This document shows positions 8,594 to 16,234 of a stretch of 33,863 bases of DNA, one piece after another (positions within the stretch are counted from its first letter, which is position 1; each line of letters begins with the position of its first letter). The stretch comes from Xanthomonas arboricola. GTDB taxonomy: Bacteria; Pseudomonadota; Gammaproteobacteria; Xanthomonadales; Xanthomonadaceae. The notes below the pieces were generated by a model. It had not been told where the DNA came from, made no database searches, and worked only from the letters and a program-made list of their open reading frames with translations. The position numbers were made by a program, and so were the translations under genes. The stretch is taken from contig NZ_QREM01000007.1 in the NCBI RefSeq assembly GCF_003353015.1, positions 219,222-253,084 of the forward strand, read 5' to 3'.

Positions 8594-11404
8594 ATGTCAC
8601 TGCGCGACTACAACGCCAAACGCCGCTTCGACCAGACCCCGGAGCCGGCCGGCGATACGCCCGCACGCGCCAGCAAGCAGCCGATCTTCGTGGTGCAGCT
8701 GCATCACGCCAGCTCGCGCCATTACGACTTCCGTCTGGAACTCGACGGCGTGCTCAAGAGCTGGGCCGTGCCCAAGGGGCCCTCGTTGCGCGTGGGCGAA
8801 AAACGGCTGGCGGTGGAGGTGGAAGACCACCCGTTGTCGTATGCCAGCTTCGCCGGCGACATCCCGCAAGGCCATTACGGCGCCGGGCATGTGGAGGTGT
8901 TCGACCACGGGCATTGGCAGTGCGAAGGCGATGCGTTGGCGGCGTTGGACGCGGGCAAGCTGGAATTCGAACTGCAGGGCAGGCTGCTGCGTGGCGGCTT
9001 CGCCCTGGTGCGGACGCAGATGCGTGGCGGCAAACCGCAGTGGCTGCTGTTCAAGCGCAGCGATGCGCATGCGGCCGATCTGGATGCCGACGCGCTGGTA
9101 GCGCAGCAGGCGGCCGGCGCATCGGCCGCGGCCGCGGCCGCCCCGGCGACGCGGGCCAAGGCCAGCCGGGTGCGGCGTGTGCCGGCGGCAAAAGCGAGTG
9201 CCGGGACCTCAGCGAGGGCGGAGACTTCGCCGGCGGCCAGCAAACGCGCCCGTCCACGGCGCGCAGACGCCAGGCAGTGGCAGACCCGCGCCCTGGCGCT
9301 GGATGGCGCCCGCGATGCACCATGCCCCACCGAGCTGCGCGCGCAACTGACCTTGCTGCGCGAGCAGGCACCGGATGGCGAGCGCTGGATGCACGAGATC
9401 AAGTGGGACGGCTACCGCCTGCTGGCCGATCTGGTCGATGGCGATGTGCAGCTGCGCTCGCGCAACGACCAGGCCTGGACGCAGCGCTTCCCGGAGGTGG
9501 TGCGCGCAGTGCAGGCCTTGCCGGTGCGCGATGCGCGCCTGGATGGCGAGCTGGTGGTGCTGGATGCCAACGGACGCACCGACTTCTCGGCGCTGCAACG
9601 TGCGCTCGATGGCAGCGCCGTGCAGCCGCTGCGCTACATCGTGTTCGACCTGCTCGGCGTGGCCGGGGTGGACCTGCGCGATACCCCCTTGCTGCAACGC
9701 AAGCAGTTGCTGCGCGAGTTGCTGGGCGATAAGCCGGGCACGCTGGCATTCAGCGACCATGTGCTCGGTCACGGCCCGCAGGTGTTCGCGGCCAGCGCCG
9801 GCACCGGCTGGGAAGGCATCGTCAGCAAGCTCGCCGATGCGCCGTATCGCGCAGGACGCAGCGCCGATTGGGTCAAGACCAAGCACGAGGACAGCGACGA
9901 GTTCGTGGTGGTGGGCTACACCGATCCCAAGGGCGCACGCAGCGGCTTTGGCGCCTTGCTGATGGCGCAGCGCGACGGCAGGACGCTGCGTTATGTCGGG
10001 CGTGTGGGCACCGGCTTCGACGATGCCTTGCTGGCAAAGATCACCGCGCTGCTGCAGGCGCTGCACAGCGACACCGCCACGCTGGAATTGCCGACGCACA
10101 TCCCGGGGCGGCCGCGCGACGTGCATTGGGTCCGGCCGGTGCTGATCGCCGAGGTCGCCTTCCGCGGCTGGGCCAAGGAAGGCCTGCTGCGGCAGGCCGC
10201 ATTCAAGCGTCTGCGCGAGGACAAGCCCATGAGCGAGCTGGGCGGCGACCGCGCCGCGCCGGGCAAGGCGCGTGCTGCGGCAACGGATGCTGCGCCGGCG
10301 CGCAAGACGGCGACCAGGAAAACGGCCAGAACGACAGGCGACGCATCCACCAGCACCACCAGCAAGCGCGTGCGTTCGACGGCATCGCAGACGACCGCGG
10401 CCACGACATCCAGAAAGGCTGCAGCGACCACGTCCAGCACATCGGCATCCACGGCTTCCAGATCCACCGCGTCCAAGTCCACAACGTCCAGATCCAGATC
10501 CAGATCCAAATCCAAATCCACGTCCACATCGACAGACGGCATCACCATCACCCATCCCGAGCGGGTGGTGTTCCCCGCAGCGGGCATCAGCAAGGGCGAG
10601 GTGGCCGACTATTACCGGGCAGTGGCGCCGCTGGTGCTGGCGGAGATCGCACACCGGCCCCTGTCGCTGCTGCGCTGCCCTGATGGCGCCGGTGGCGATT
10701 GCTTCTTCCAGAAGCACGAAGGCCGCCACCTGGGCACGCACATCAAGGCGATTCCGCTGCAGCAAAAAAGCGGCACCGAGGATTACATCTACATCGAAGA
10801 TGCCGCCGGCCTGCTGGAGCTGGTGCAGATGAACACGCTGGAGCTGCATCCCTGGGGCGCGCAGGTCGACGATGCGGAGCATCCGGATCGGCTGGTGTTC
10901 GACCTGGACCCCGGCGAGGCGGTGTCCTGGGCCGACGTGGTGGCTGCCGCGCGCGATATCCGCGCCAAGCTGCGCAGTGCAGGCCTGGAGAGCGCGGTGC
11001 GCCTGTCCGGCGGCAAGGGCCTGCACGTGGTGGTGCCGATCGTGCCGGAAGCGGGCTGGGAGCAGGCGCGCGATTTCTGCGAGGCCTTTGCCCAGGCGCT
11101 GGCCACGCATGCGCCGGACCGCTACGTGGCCACCATGAGCAAGGCCAAGCGCCACGGCGTGATCTTCGTCGACTGGCTGCGCAACGGGCGCGGCAACACC
11201 AGCGTCTGTTCGTGGTCGCTGCGCGCGCGCGAAAAAGCCACCGTCGCCGTCCCGCTACGCTGGGAAGAACTCGGCAAGATCAGCGGCCCGGACGCCTTCC
11301 CGATGGACAAGGCCCTGCAGCGTGCCAAGCGTCAGCGTGCAGATCCATGGGCCTCGGTGCTGGCGTTGCAGCAATCCTTGCCCACCGGCGGCGATGAGAA
11401 CTAA
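8594..11404 (+). CDS. ligD: Multifunctional DNA ligase D (PE-LIG-POL)
   Basis: The product is 936 residues, with domain order as in Pseudomonas LigD. The 3'-phosphoesterase (about 1-175) contains HHASSRHYDFRLELDG. The ATP-dependent ligase (about 235-540) has the adenylated Lys270 in EIKWDGYRLL. The primase-polymerase (about 648-936) has the catalytic Asp pair in VFDLDPGE (Asp770, Asp772). The enzyme trims, fills and seals broken ends with Ku. Two low-complexity linkers stand out: an Ala-rich one near 170-225, and a long Ser/Thr/Lys/Arg one at about 550-645. The second is encoded partly by short tandem repeats and uses codons such as AGA and AAA that are rare in the rest of the gene. Confidence 0.95.
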   Translation: MSLRDYNAKRRFDQTPEPAGDTPARASKQPIFVVQLHHASSRHYDFRLELDGVLKSWAVPKGPSLRVGEKRLAVEVEDHPLSYASFAGDIPQGHYGAGHVEVFDHGHWQCEGDALAALDAGKLEFELQGRLLRGGFALVRTQMRGGKPQWLLFKRSDAHAADLDADALVAQQAAGASAAAAAAPATRAKASRVRRVPAAKASAGTSARAETSPAASKRARPRRADARQWQTRALALDGARDAPCPTELRAQLTLLREQAPDGERWMHEIKWDGYRLLADLVDGDVQLRSRNDQAWTQRFPEVVRAVQALPVRDARLDGELVVLDANGRTDFSALQRALDGSAVQPLRYIVFDLLGVAGVDLRDTPLLQRKQLLRELLGDKPGTLAFSDHVLGHGPQVFAASAGTGWEGIVSKLADAPYRAGRSADWVKTKHEDSDEFVVVGYTDPKGARSGFGALLMAQRDGRTLRYVGRVGTGFDDALLAKITALLQALHSDTATLELPTHIPGRPRDVHWVRPVLIAEVAFRGWAKEGLLRQAAFKRLREDKPMSELGGDRAAPGKARAAATDAAPARKTATRKTARTTGDASTSTTSKRVRSTASQTTAATTSRKAAATTSSTSASTASRSTASKSTTSRSRSRSKSKSTSTSTDGITITHPERVVFPAAGISKGEVADYYRAVAPLVLAEIAHRPLSLLRCPDGAGGDCFFQKHEGRHLGTHIKAIPLQQKSGTEDYIYIEDAAGLLELVQMNTLELHPWGAQVDDAEHPDRLVFDLDPGEAVSWADVVAAARDIRAKLRSAGLESAVRLSGGKGLHVVVPIVPEAGWEQARDFCEAFAQALATHAPDRYVATMSKAKRHGVIFVDWLRNGRGNTSVCSWSLRAREKATVAVPLRWEELGKISGPDAFPMDKALQRAKRQRADPWASVLALQQSLPTGGDEN
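10487..10530 (+). repeat. Hexamer tandem repeat inside ligD linker
   Basis: Consecutive TCCAGA, TCCAAA and TCCACG/TCCACA units encode an RS-KS-TS dipeptide series. In-frame hexamers allow the linker between ligase and polymerase domains to change length by slippage without a frameshift. Confidence 0.75.
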
Positions 11405-11772
11405 GCGTGTCTAACAAACCTGCTGCCTAGCCGCGAGGCGGGCGCGGCCTGTGCCCGGAATCGGCATGGACTATTTCAGCCTCAGATTCTGAGTGCGGCG
11501 TCCACGCGTGCATGACGACCGCTTGCAACGCGTCGTTATTCGACTTATCCAATAGGTGCGCATCACCCCCAGCTTGACCATGCGTACCGACCCTCTCGAC
11601 AGGTCCTTGCCCGCCCACCGTCGCGGGACCTTACGCGGCATGGATGCCGCGTAAGAGCCTCCATGGACGGATTCACGGCGTGTCCCGCGATGGTGGGCGG
11701 GCAAGGGCCCTGCAGCCAAGCCGCAGATCATCCGCTCTGCTACGCATCCCGATTCCCGATTCCCGATTCCCG
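11405..11772. repeat. Gene-free gap with long palindromic element and short repeats
   Basis: No gene is seen between ligD and lldD. Positions 11605-11628 and 11683-11706 are a 24-bp inverted repeat with a single mismatch. Between them, 11630-11641 and 11644-11655 form a second, perfect 12-bp palindrome around GG. Near 11748-11771, the unit CGATTCC is tandemly repeated. Both look like dispersed Xanthomonas intergenic repeats; the nested palindrome would make a large cruciform or hairpin and could end transcripts from ligD. Confidence 0.65.
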
Positions 11773-12933
11773 TCAAGGCGAAACCGCAGTCTCCCGCGTC
11801 ACCCGGCTCAACGCATCGCTGCTGATCTCGGCAATCGAATGGGTGCCGGTCAAGGTCATCGCCACGCGCATTTCCTTTTCGATCAGGCTCAGCAGGTTCT
11901 CCACGCCGGCCTGCCCGCCAGCGGCCAGCGCGTAGACGAACGCACGCCCCAGCAGCACCGCATCGGCGCCCAGCGCCAGCATGCGCACCACGTCCAGCCC
12001 GCTGCGGATGCCCGAATCGGCCAGGATCTTCAGCTGCCCCTTCACCGCATCGGCAATGGCCGGCAACGCGCGCGCGCTGGACAGCACGCCGTCGAGCTGG
12101 CGCCCGCCGTGATTGGACACCACGATGCCGTCGGCGCCGAAGCGCACCGCATCGCGCGCATCGTCCGGGTCCAGGATGCCCTTGATCACCATCGGCCCGG
12201 TCCAGAACTCGCGGATCCACTCCAGGTCCTTCCACGCGATGGAGGGATCGAAATTGGCGCCCAGCCAGCCGATGTAGTCCTGCAGGCCGGTGGGGCTGCC
12301 GCGGTAGGTCGAGATGTTGCCCAGATCGTGCGGCTTGCCGAGCAGGCCCACGTCCCAGGCCCAGCGCGGATGGGTCACCGCCTGCAGCATGCGCCGCAGC
12401 CCCGCGTTGGGCCCGCTCATGCCCGAGTGCGCATCGCGGTAGCGCGCGCCCGGCGTGGGCATGTCCACGGTGAACACCAGCGTGGTGACGCCGGCGGCCT
12501 TGGCGCGCTCCAGCGCGTTGCGCATGAAGCCGCGGTCCTTGAGCACGTACAGCTGGAACCACATCGGCCGGCTGATGGCCGGTGCCACTTCCTCGATCGG
12601 GCACACCGACACCGTGGACAGCGTGAACGGGATCCCGCGCGCGGCCGCCGCGCGTGCGGCCTGGACTTCGCCACGGCGCGCGTACATGCCGGTCAGTCCG
12701 ACCGGTGCCAACGCCACCGGCATCGCCAGCGTCTCGCCGAACAACTCGGTGCCCAGGCTCAGGTCCGACATGTTGCGCAGCACCCGCTGACGCAGCGCGA
12801 TATCTGCCAGATCCGCGACATTGCGCCGCAAGGTGTGCTCGGCGTACGCGCCGCCATCGATGTAGTGGAACAGGAACGGCGGCAGGCGTGCCTGCGCAGC
12901 GGCACGGTAGTCGGAAGCGGCGGAAATGATCAT
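11773..12933 (-). CDS. lldD: FMN-dependent L-lactate dehydrogenase
   Basis: The product is 386 residues, normal for LldD. It oxidises L-lactate to pyruvate at the membrane, passing electrons to quinone. The FMN-dependent alpha-hydroxy-acid oxidase signature [10 protein letters not shown] is intact, with catalytic His275 and Arg278. Other conserved parts are [43 protein letters not shown] and [19 protein letters not shown] 12933 gives [10 protein letters not shown], matching the family start, but no strong ribosome site precedes it. It is a single gene here: the lctP permease and LldR regulator often linked to it are not adjacent. It runs towards ligD and is divergent from fabV. Confidence 0.93.
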   Translation of the reverse strand: MIISAASDYRAAAQARLPPFLFHYIDGGAYAEHTLRRNVADLADIALRQRVLRNMSDLSLGTELFGETLAMPVALAPVGLTGMYARRGEVQAARAAAARGIPFTLSTVSVCPIEEVAPAISRPMWFQLYVLKDRGFMRNALERAKAAGVTTLVFTVDMPTPGARYRDAHSGMSGPNAGLRRMLQAVTHPRWAWDVGLLGKPHDLGNISTYRGSPTGLQDYIGWLGANFDPSIAWKDLEWIREFWTGPMVIKGILDPDDARDAVRFGADGIVVSNHGGRQLDGVLSSARALPAIADAVKGQLKILADSGIRSGLDVVRMLALGADAVLLGRAFVYALAAGGQAGVENLLSLIEKEMRVAMTLTGTHSIAEISSDALSRVTRETAVSP

Positions 12934-13553
12934 CGAAAACGCATGGCAGCTGCGGGGGTAGCTGCTGAGTGTAAGACCATCGGTGCGGCGGGTGGACCGC
13001 GGCGCGCCGGGCCGGCGGGAAGCGGGCGACTGCGTGGCCATGGGCCGGGGTTTGGTCGTGCCAGTGTGTGGCCGCGCCACAGCGGCAACAGGTCCGCAAT
13101 CCCCCCTGCCGTCGTGCACGCGCGCGTGTTGAAGGCGATCGCCTTGCGGGTGGTTTGAGGGCGGGGATTCGGGAATCAGGATTCGTAAGAGCGGGGGCGG
13201 GCGCATTGCCGTATCGCGGTAATCGCTGCAGGGCATGCGATCGTCTTCAGGCGCGCTGGCGGGAAATCGGTGGCGATCGCTGTTCGTTTGCGCCCGTGTT
13301 CGGGAGATGCCTGCGTGGTCGCACCGTGTGGCGGGCGGTGGCGCGCATCTGCTCGCGTCGCCATACAGCAGCGTGTGGTGCGCTCGGGTTGTTTGGTCGG
13401 CAGGCCGCGATGGGTGTGCGTCCGGCGTGCTGGCATCCTCGGGCCGGCGGCACTTGGCAGCTGCTCCGCACTGCCGGTGGCCAACGCCGCCCGCCCCAAA
13501 GTGGGTCACACGCTCTAAAATGCCGCCAGCATCTTGCTGACCAGGAGTCCACG
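12934..13553. other. 620-bp gap between lldD and fabV
   Basis: No convincing coding region is seen; the open frames here are composition artefacts. Around 13156-13196 there is a short G-rich repeat (GGGGATTCGGGAATCAGGATT) followed by GTAAGAGCGG. It is related to the repeat pair after fabV and to the tandem CGATTCC units before lldD. A TAAAAT at 13516-13521 could be a -10 element for fabV, but no good -35 sits at the right distance. Confidence 0.5.
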
Positions 13554-14762
13554 TTGATCATCCATCCCAAAGTGCGCGGCTTCATCTGCACCACCACGCA
13601 TCCGCTTGGCTGCGAGCGCAATGTGCTCGAGCAGATCGCCGCCACGCGTGCGCGCGGCGTGCGCAATGACGGCCCGAAGAAGGTGCTGGTGATCGGCGCA
13701 TCCAGCGGTTACGGCCTGGCCTCGCGCATCACCGCTGCGTTCGGCTTCGGCGCCGACACGCTGGGCGTGTTCTTCGAAAAACCCGGCAGCGCCAGCAAGG
13801 CCGGCACCGCCGGCTGGTACAACTCCGCTGCGTTCGACAAGCATGCCAAGGCCGCGGGCCTGTACAGCAAGTCGATCAACGGCGATGCGTTTTCCGATGC
13901 CGCGCGCGAAAAGGTCATCGAACTGATCAAGACCGAGATGGGCGGCCAGGTCGACCTGGTGGTGTACTCGCTGGCCTCGCCGGTGCGCAAGCTGCCCGGC
14001 AGCGGCGAAGTGAAGCGCTCGGCGCTCAAGCCGATCGGCCAGACCTATACCGCCACCGCCATCGACACCAACAAGGACACCATCATCCAGGCCTCGATCG
14101 AGCCGGCCAGCGCGCAGGAGATCGACGACACCATCACCGTGATGGGCGGGCAGGACTGGGAGCTGTGGATCGACGCGCTGGACGGCGCCGGCGTGCTTGC
14201 CGACGGCGCGCGCAGCGTGGCCTTCAGCTATATCGGCACCGAGATCACCTGGCCGATCTACTGGCACGGCGCCCTCGGCAAGGCGAAAGTGGACCTGGAC
14301 CACACCGCGCAGCGCCTGAACGCGCGCCTGGCCAAGCGCGGCGGCAGCGCCAACGTGGCGGTGCTCAAGTCGGTGGTGACCCAAGCCAGCGCGGCGATCC
14401 CGGTGATGCCGCTGTACATCTCCATGGTCTACAAGATCATGAAGGAAAAGGGCCTGCACGAAGGCACCATCGCCCAGCTCGACCGCCTGTTCCGCGAGCG
14501 CCTGTATCGCGAGGACGGCCAGCCCGCCGAGGTGGACGACGAAAACCGCCTGCGCCTGGACGACTGGGAACTGCGCGACGACGTGCAGGACGCCTGCAAG
14601 GCGCTATGGCCGCAGGTCACCACCGAGAACCTGTTCCAGCTCACTGACTACGCCGGCTACAAGCACGAGTTCCTCAAGCTGTTCGGCTTCGAGCGCGACG
14701 ATGTGGATTACGACGCCGATGTGGAGACGGACGTGACCTTCGACTGCATCGAGTTGGCTTGA
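13554..14762 (+). CDS. fabV: Enoyl-ACP reductase FabV
   Basis: The product is 402 residues. It performs the last step of each fatty-acid elongation cycle, reducing enoyl-ACP with NADH. The start reads [20 protein letters not shown], typical of FabV. The nucleotide site [11 protein letters not shown] is at 48-58. The catalytic Tyr-x8-Lys is Tyr236/Lys245 ([11 protein letters not shown]). The start is a TTG at 13554, supported by AGGAG at 13543-13547 and by the family N terminus; no ATG or GTG fits. FabV is larger than FabI and naturally triclosan-resistant, and it is the reductase known from Xanthomonas. It is convergent with kdgK. Confidence 0.95.
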   Translation: MIIHPKVRGFICTTTHPLGCERNVLEQIAATRARGVRNDGPKKVLVIGASSGYGLASRITAAFGFGADTLGVFFEKPGSASKAGTAGWYNSAAFDKHAKAAGLYSKSINGDAFSDAAREKVIELIKTEMGGQVDLVVYSLASPVRKLPGSGEVKRSALKPIGQTYTATAIDTNKDTIIQASIEPASAQEIDDTITVMGGQDWELWIDALDGAGVLADGARSVAFSYIGTEITWPIYWHGALGKAKVDLDHTAQRLNARLAKRGGSANVAVLKSVVTQASAAIPVMPLYISMVYKIMKEKGLHEGTIAQLDRLFRERLYREDGQPAEVDDENRLRLDDWELRDDVQDACKALWPQVTTENLFQLTDYAGYKHEFLKLFGFERDDVDYDADVETDVTFDCIELA

Positions 14763-14765
14763 TTG

Positions 14766-14922
14766 CCGGGATTGGGGATTAGGGATTGGGGATTCGCAAG
14801 AGCGGTGCGCTACGCATCGCTGATCCTTGCCGGACCCGAACGGGGTGTATCACGGACGACCGACATGTAATGCCGGTCGTCCTTGCTGTTACGAATCCCC
14901 ACTCCCGACTCCCCAATCCCGG
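14766..14922. terminator. Inverted repeat pair between convergent fabV and kdgK
   Basis: Positions 14766-14799 and 14889-14922 are inverted copies of a G/A-rich repeat with about 4 mismatches in 34 bases. Inside, GGACGACCG (14854-14862) pairs with CGGTCGTCC (14874-14882) and is followed by a T-rich tail. The arms abut the two stop codons, so the element probably ends both transcripts. The arms belong to the same repeat family seen before lldD and upstream of fabV. Confidence 0.6.
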
Positions 14923-14926
14923 CGCG

Positions 14927-15949
14927 TCACCGCCTCACATCAAACCGCGCATCCCCCACGCACGCCTGCACCTCGGCCACCGACAGCGGATTGAAATCGC
15001 CGGGAATCGAATGCTTCAGGCAGCCCGCTGCCAGGCCGAAGCGCACCGTATCGTCCAGTGACCAGCCTGCGATCAGGCCGTGCAGCACGCCGGCGGCGAA
15101 GGCGTCGCCACCGCCGATGCGGTCGATGATCGGCGTGAGTTCCTCGCTGGGCGCGCGCGCCACCGCGCCACTGCGCGGCACCAGCATCGCGCCCAGGCTG
15201 TGGTGGTCCACGTTGTGCGTCACGCGCTGCGTGCAGGCCATCAACTGCAGCTGCGGGAACGCCGCAAACGCCTGCTGCGCGGCCGCTTCCACGCGCGCTT
15301 CCAGCGTGTCCTGCGGGAATTCGCCACCGAGCACCACGCCAATGTCGCGGTAGTCGGCAAACACCACATCGGCGCAGTCGAACAGCTGGTGCAGGATGCC
15401 GCGCGCATCGCCCTGCCAGCGTTGCCATAGCTTGGGCCGGTAGTTGCCGTCGAACGAGACCCTGACCCCGGCCGCACGCGCCGCGCGTGCCGCCGCCAGC
15501 GTGGCCAGCGCCACGTCCGCGCCCAGCGCCGGGCTGACCCCGGACAGGTGCAGCCACTGCACGCCCTCCAGCAGGGCCGGCCAGTCGTAGGCATCGGCCG
15601 GGGCCAGTGCAAACGCCGAATCGGCGCGGTCGTAGACCACCTCGCTGGGCCGGTGGATCGCGCCGGTAGTCAGGAAGTACAGCCCCATGCGCCCATCCAC
15701 CCGCCGCACATGCCGCGTGTCCACGTCGTGGCGGCGTAGCTCGCCCAGCACCGCCGCGCCCAGCGGGTTGTCCGCCACCGTGCTGACCATCGCCACGGCA
15801 TGGCCGAAATGCGCCAGCGACACGCCGACGTTGGCCTCGGCCCCGCCGCAGTGCACGTCCAGCCGCGGCTGCTGCAACAGCAGTTCATGGCCAGGCGCCC
15901 CCAGGCGCAACAACAACTCTCCAAAACACAGGATGCGGGCACGACTCAT
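14927..15949 (-). CDS. kdgK: 2-keto-3-deoxygluconate kinase
   Basis: The product is 340 residues, a PfkB-family sugar kinase. It phosphorylates 2-keto-3-deoxygluconate, the common product of galacturonate and pectin breakdown, before aldolase cleavage. The substrate-side motif GGAEANVGVSLAHFG is near 35-49. The ATP-site signature DRIGGGDAFAAGVLHGL near the C terminus includes the catalytic Asp. ATG 15949 has GAGG about 10 nt upstream. It is divergent from the pectin receptor and enzyme genes, which supports KDG rather than ribose or fructose as substrate. The two sides share a 285-bp regulatory gap. Confidence 0.88.
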   Translation of the reverse strand: MSRARILCFGELLLRLGAPGHELLLQQPRLDVHCGGAEANVGVSLAHFGHAVAMVSTVADNPLGAAVLGELRRHDVDTRHVRRVDGRMGLYFLTTGAIHRPSEVVYDRADSAFALAPADAYDWPALLEGVQWLHLSGVSPALGADVALATLAAARAARAAGVRVSFDGNYRPKLWQRWQGDARGILHQLFDCADVVFADYRDIGVVLGGEFPQDTLEARVEAAAQQAFAAFPQLQLMACTQRVTHNVDHHSLGAMLVPRSGAVARAPSEELTPIIDRIGGGDAFAAGVLHGLIAGWSLDDTVRFGLAAGCLKHSIPGDFNPLSVAEVQACVGDARFDVRR

Positions 15950-16008
15950 GCGGCAATTACCTCGGCTGTGTGGTGCGTCACGGTGTGGGGGACCCGCTGC
16001 GCGTCAGG

Positions 16009-16025
16009 ATGACCATCGGTGTCAT
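16009..16025. promoter_or_regulatory. Candidate operator 1 (kdgK side)
   Basis: ATGACCATCGGTGTCAT has inverted ATGAC/GTCAT arms. Its CGGTGTCATT decamer recurs at 16172-16181 on the receptor side of the divergent region. Such shared half-sites fit a sugar-acid repressor controlling both directions; the regulator is not in this window. Confidence 0.4.
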
Positions 16026-16147
16026 TCTAGCCGGCGTGAAAGCTGGCCGGCCAGGGTCATGATGCGACCGGGAGTGACCGCTTGCACCCCTTTTGGGCAG
16101 ATTCGCTGACGTTTTCTGCTGCGCTGCAAGATGTTGAACGACGATTC

Positions 16148-16186
16148 AGCTGGTAACGTCGTTTTGACCAGCGGTGTCATTACCGC
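16148..16186. promoter_or_regulatory. Candidate operator 2 (receptor side)
   Basis: Two adjoining inverted repeats lie 50-90 bp before the first receptor gene: GCTGGT...ACCAGC (16149-16172) and GCGGTGTCATTACCGC (16171-16186). The second contains the same CGGTGTCATT decamer as the site near kdgK. The arrangement is consistent with repressor binding; no direct evidence. Confidence 0.45.
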
Positions 16187-16234
16187 TCACAACCAGACTT
16201 TCATGTTGTTCATGGACCCTTGGGAGGGGAGGAC

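Noticed and set aside
10487-10530. Short regular repeats considered as a CRISPR-like array
   Set aside because: Units are 6 bp with no spacers and encode an in-frame Ser-rich linker.
9209-11155. 648-residue minus-strand open frame across ligD
   Set aside because: It lies opposite catalytic motifs of LigD and has no recognisable domain; typical GC-rich shadow.
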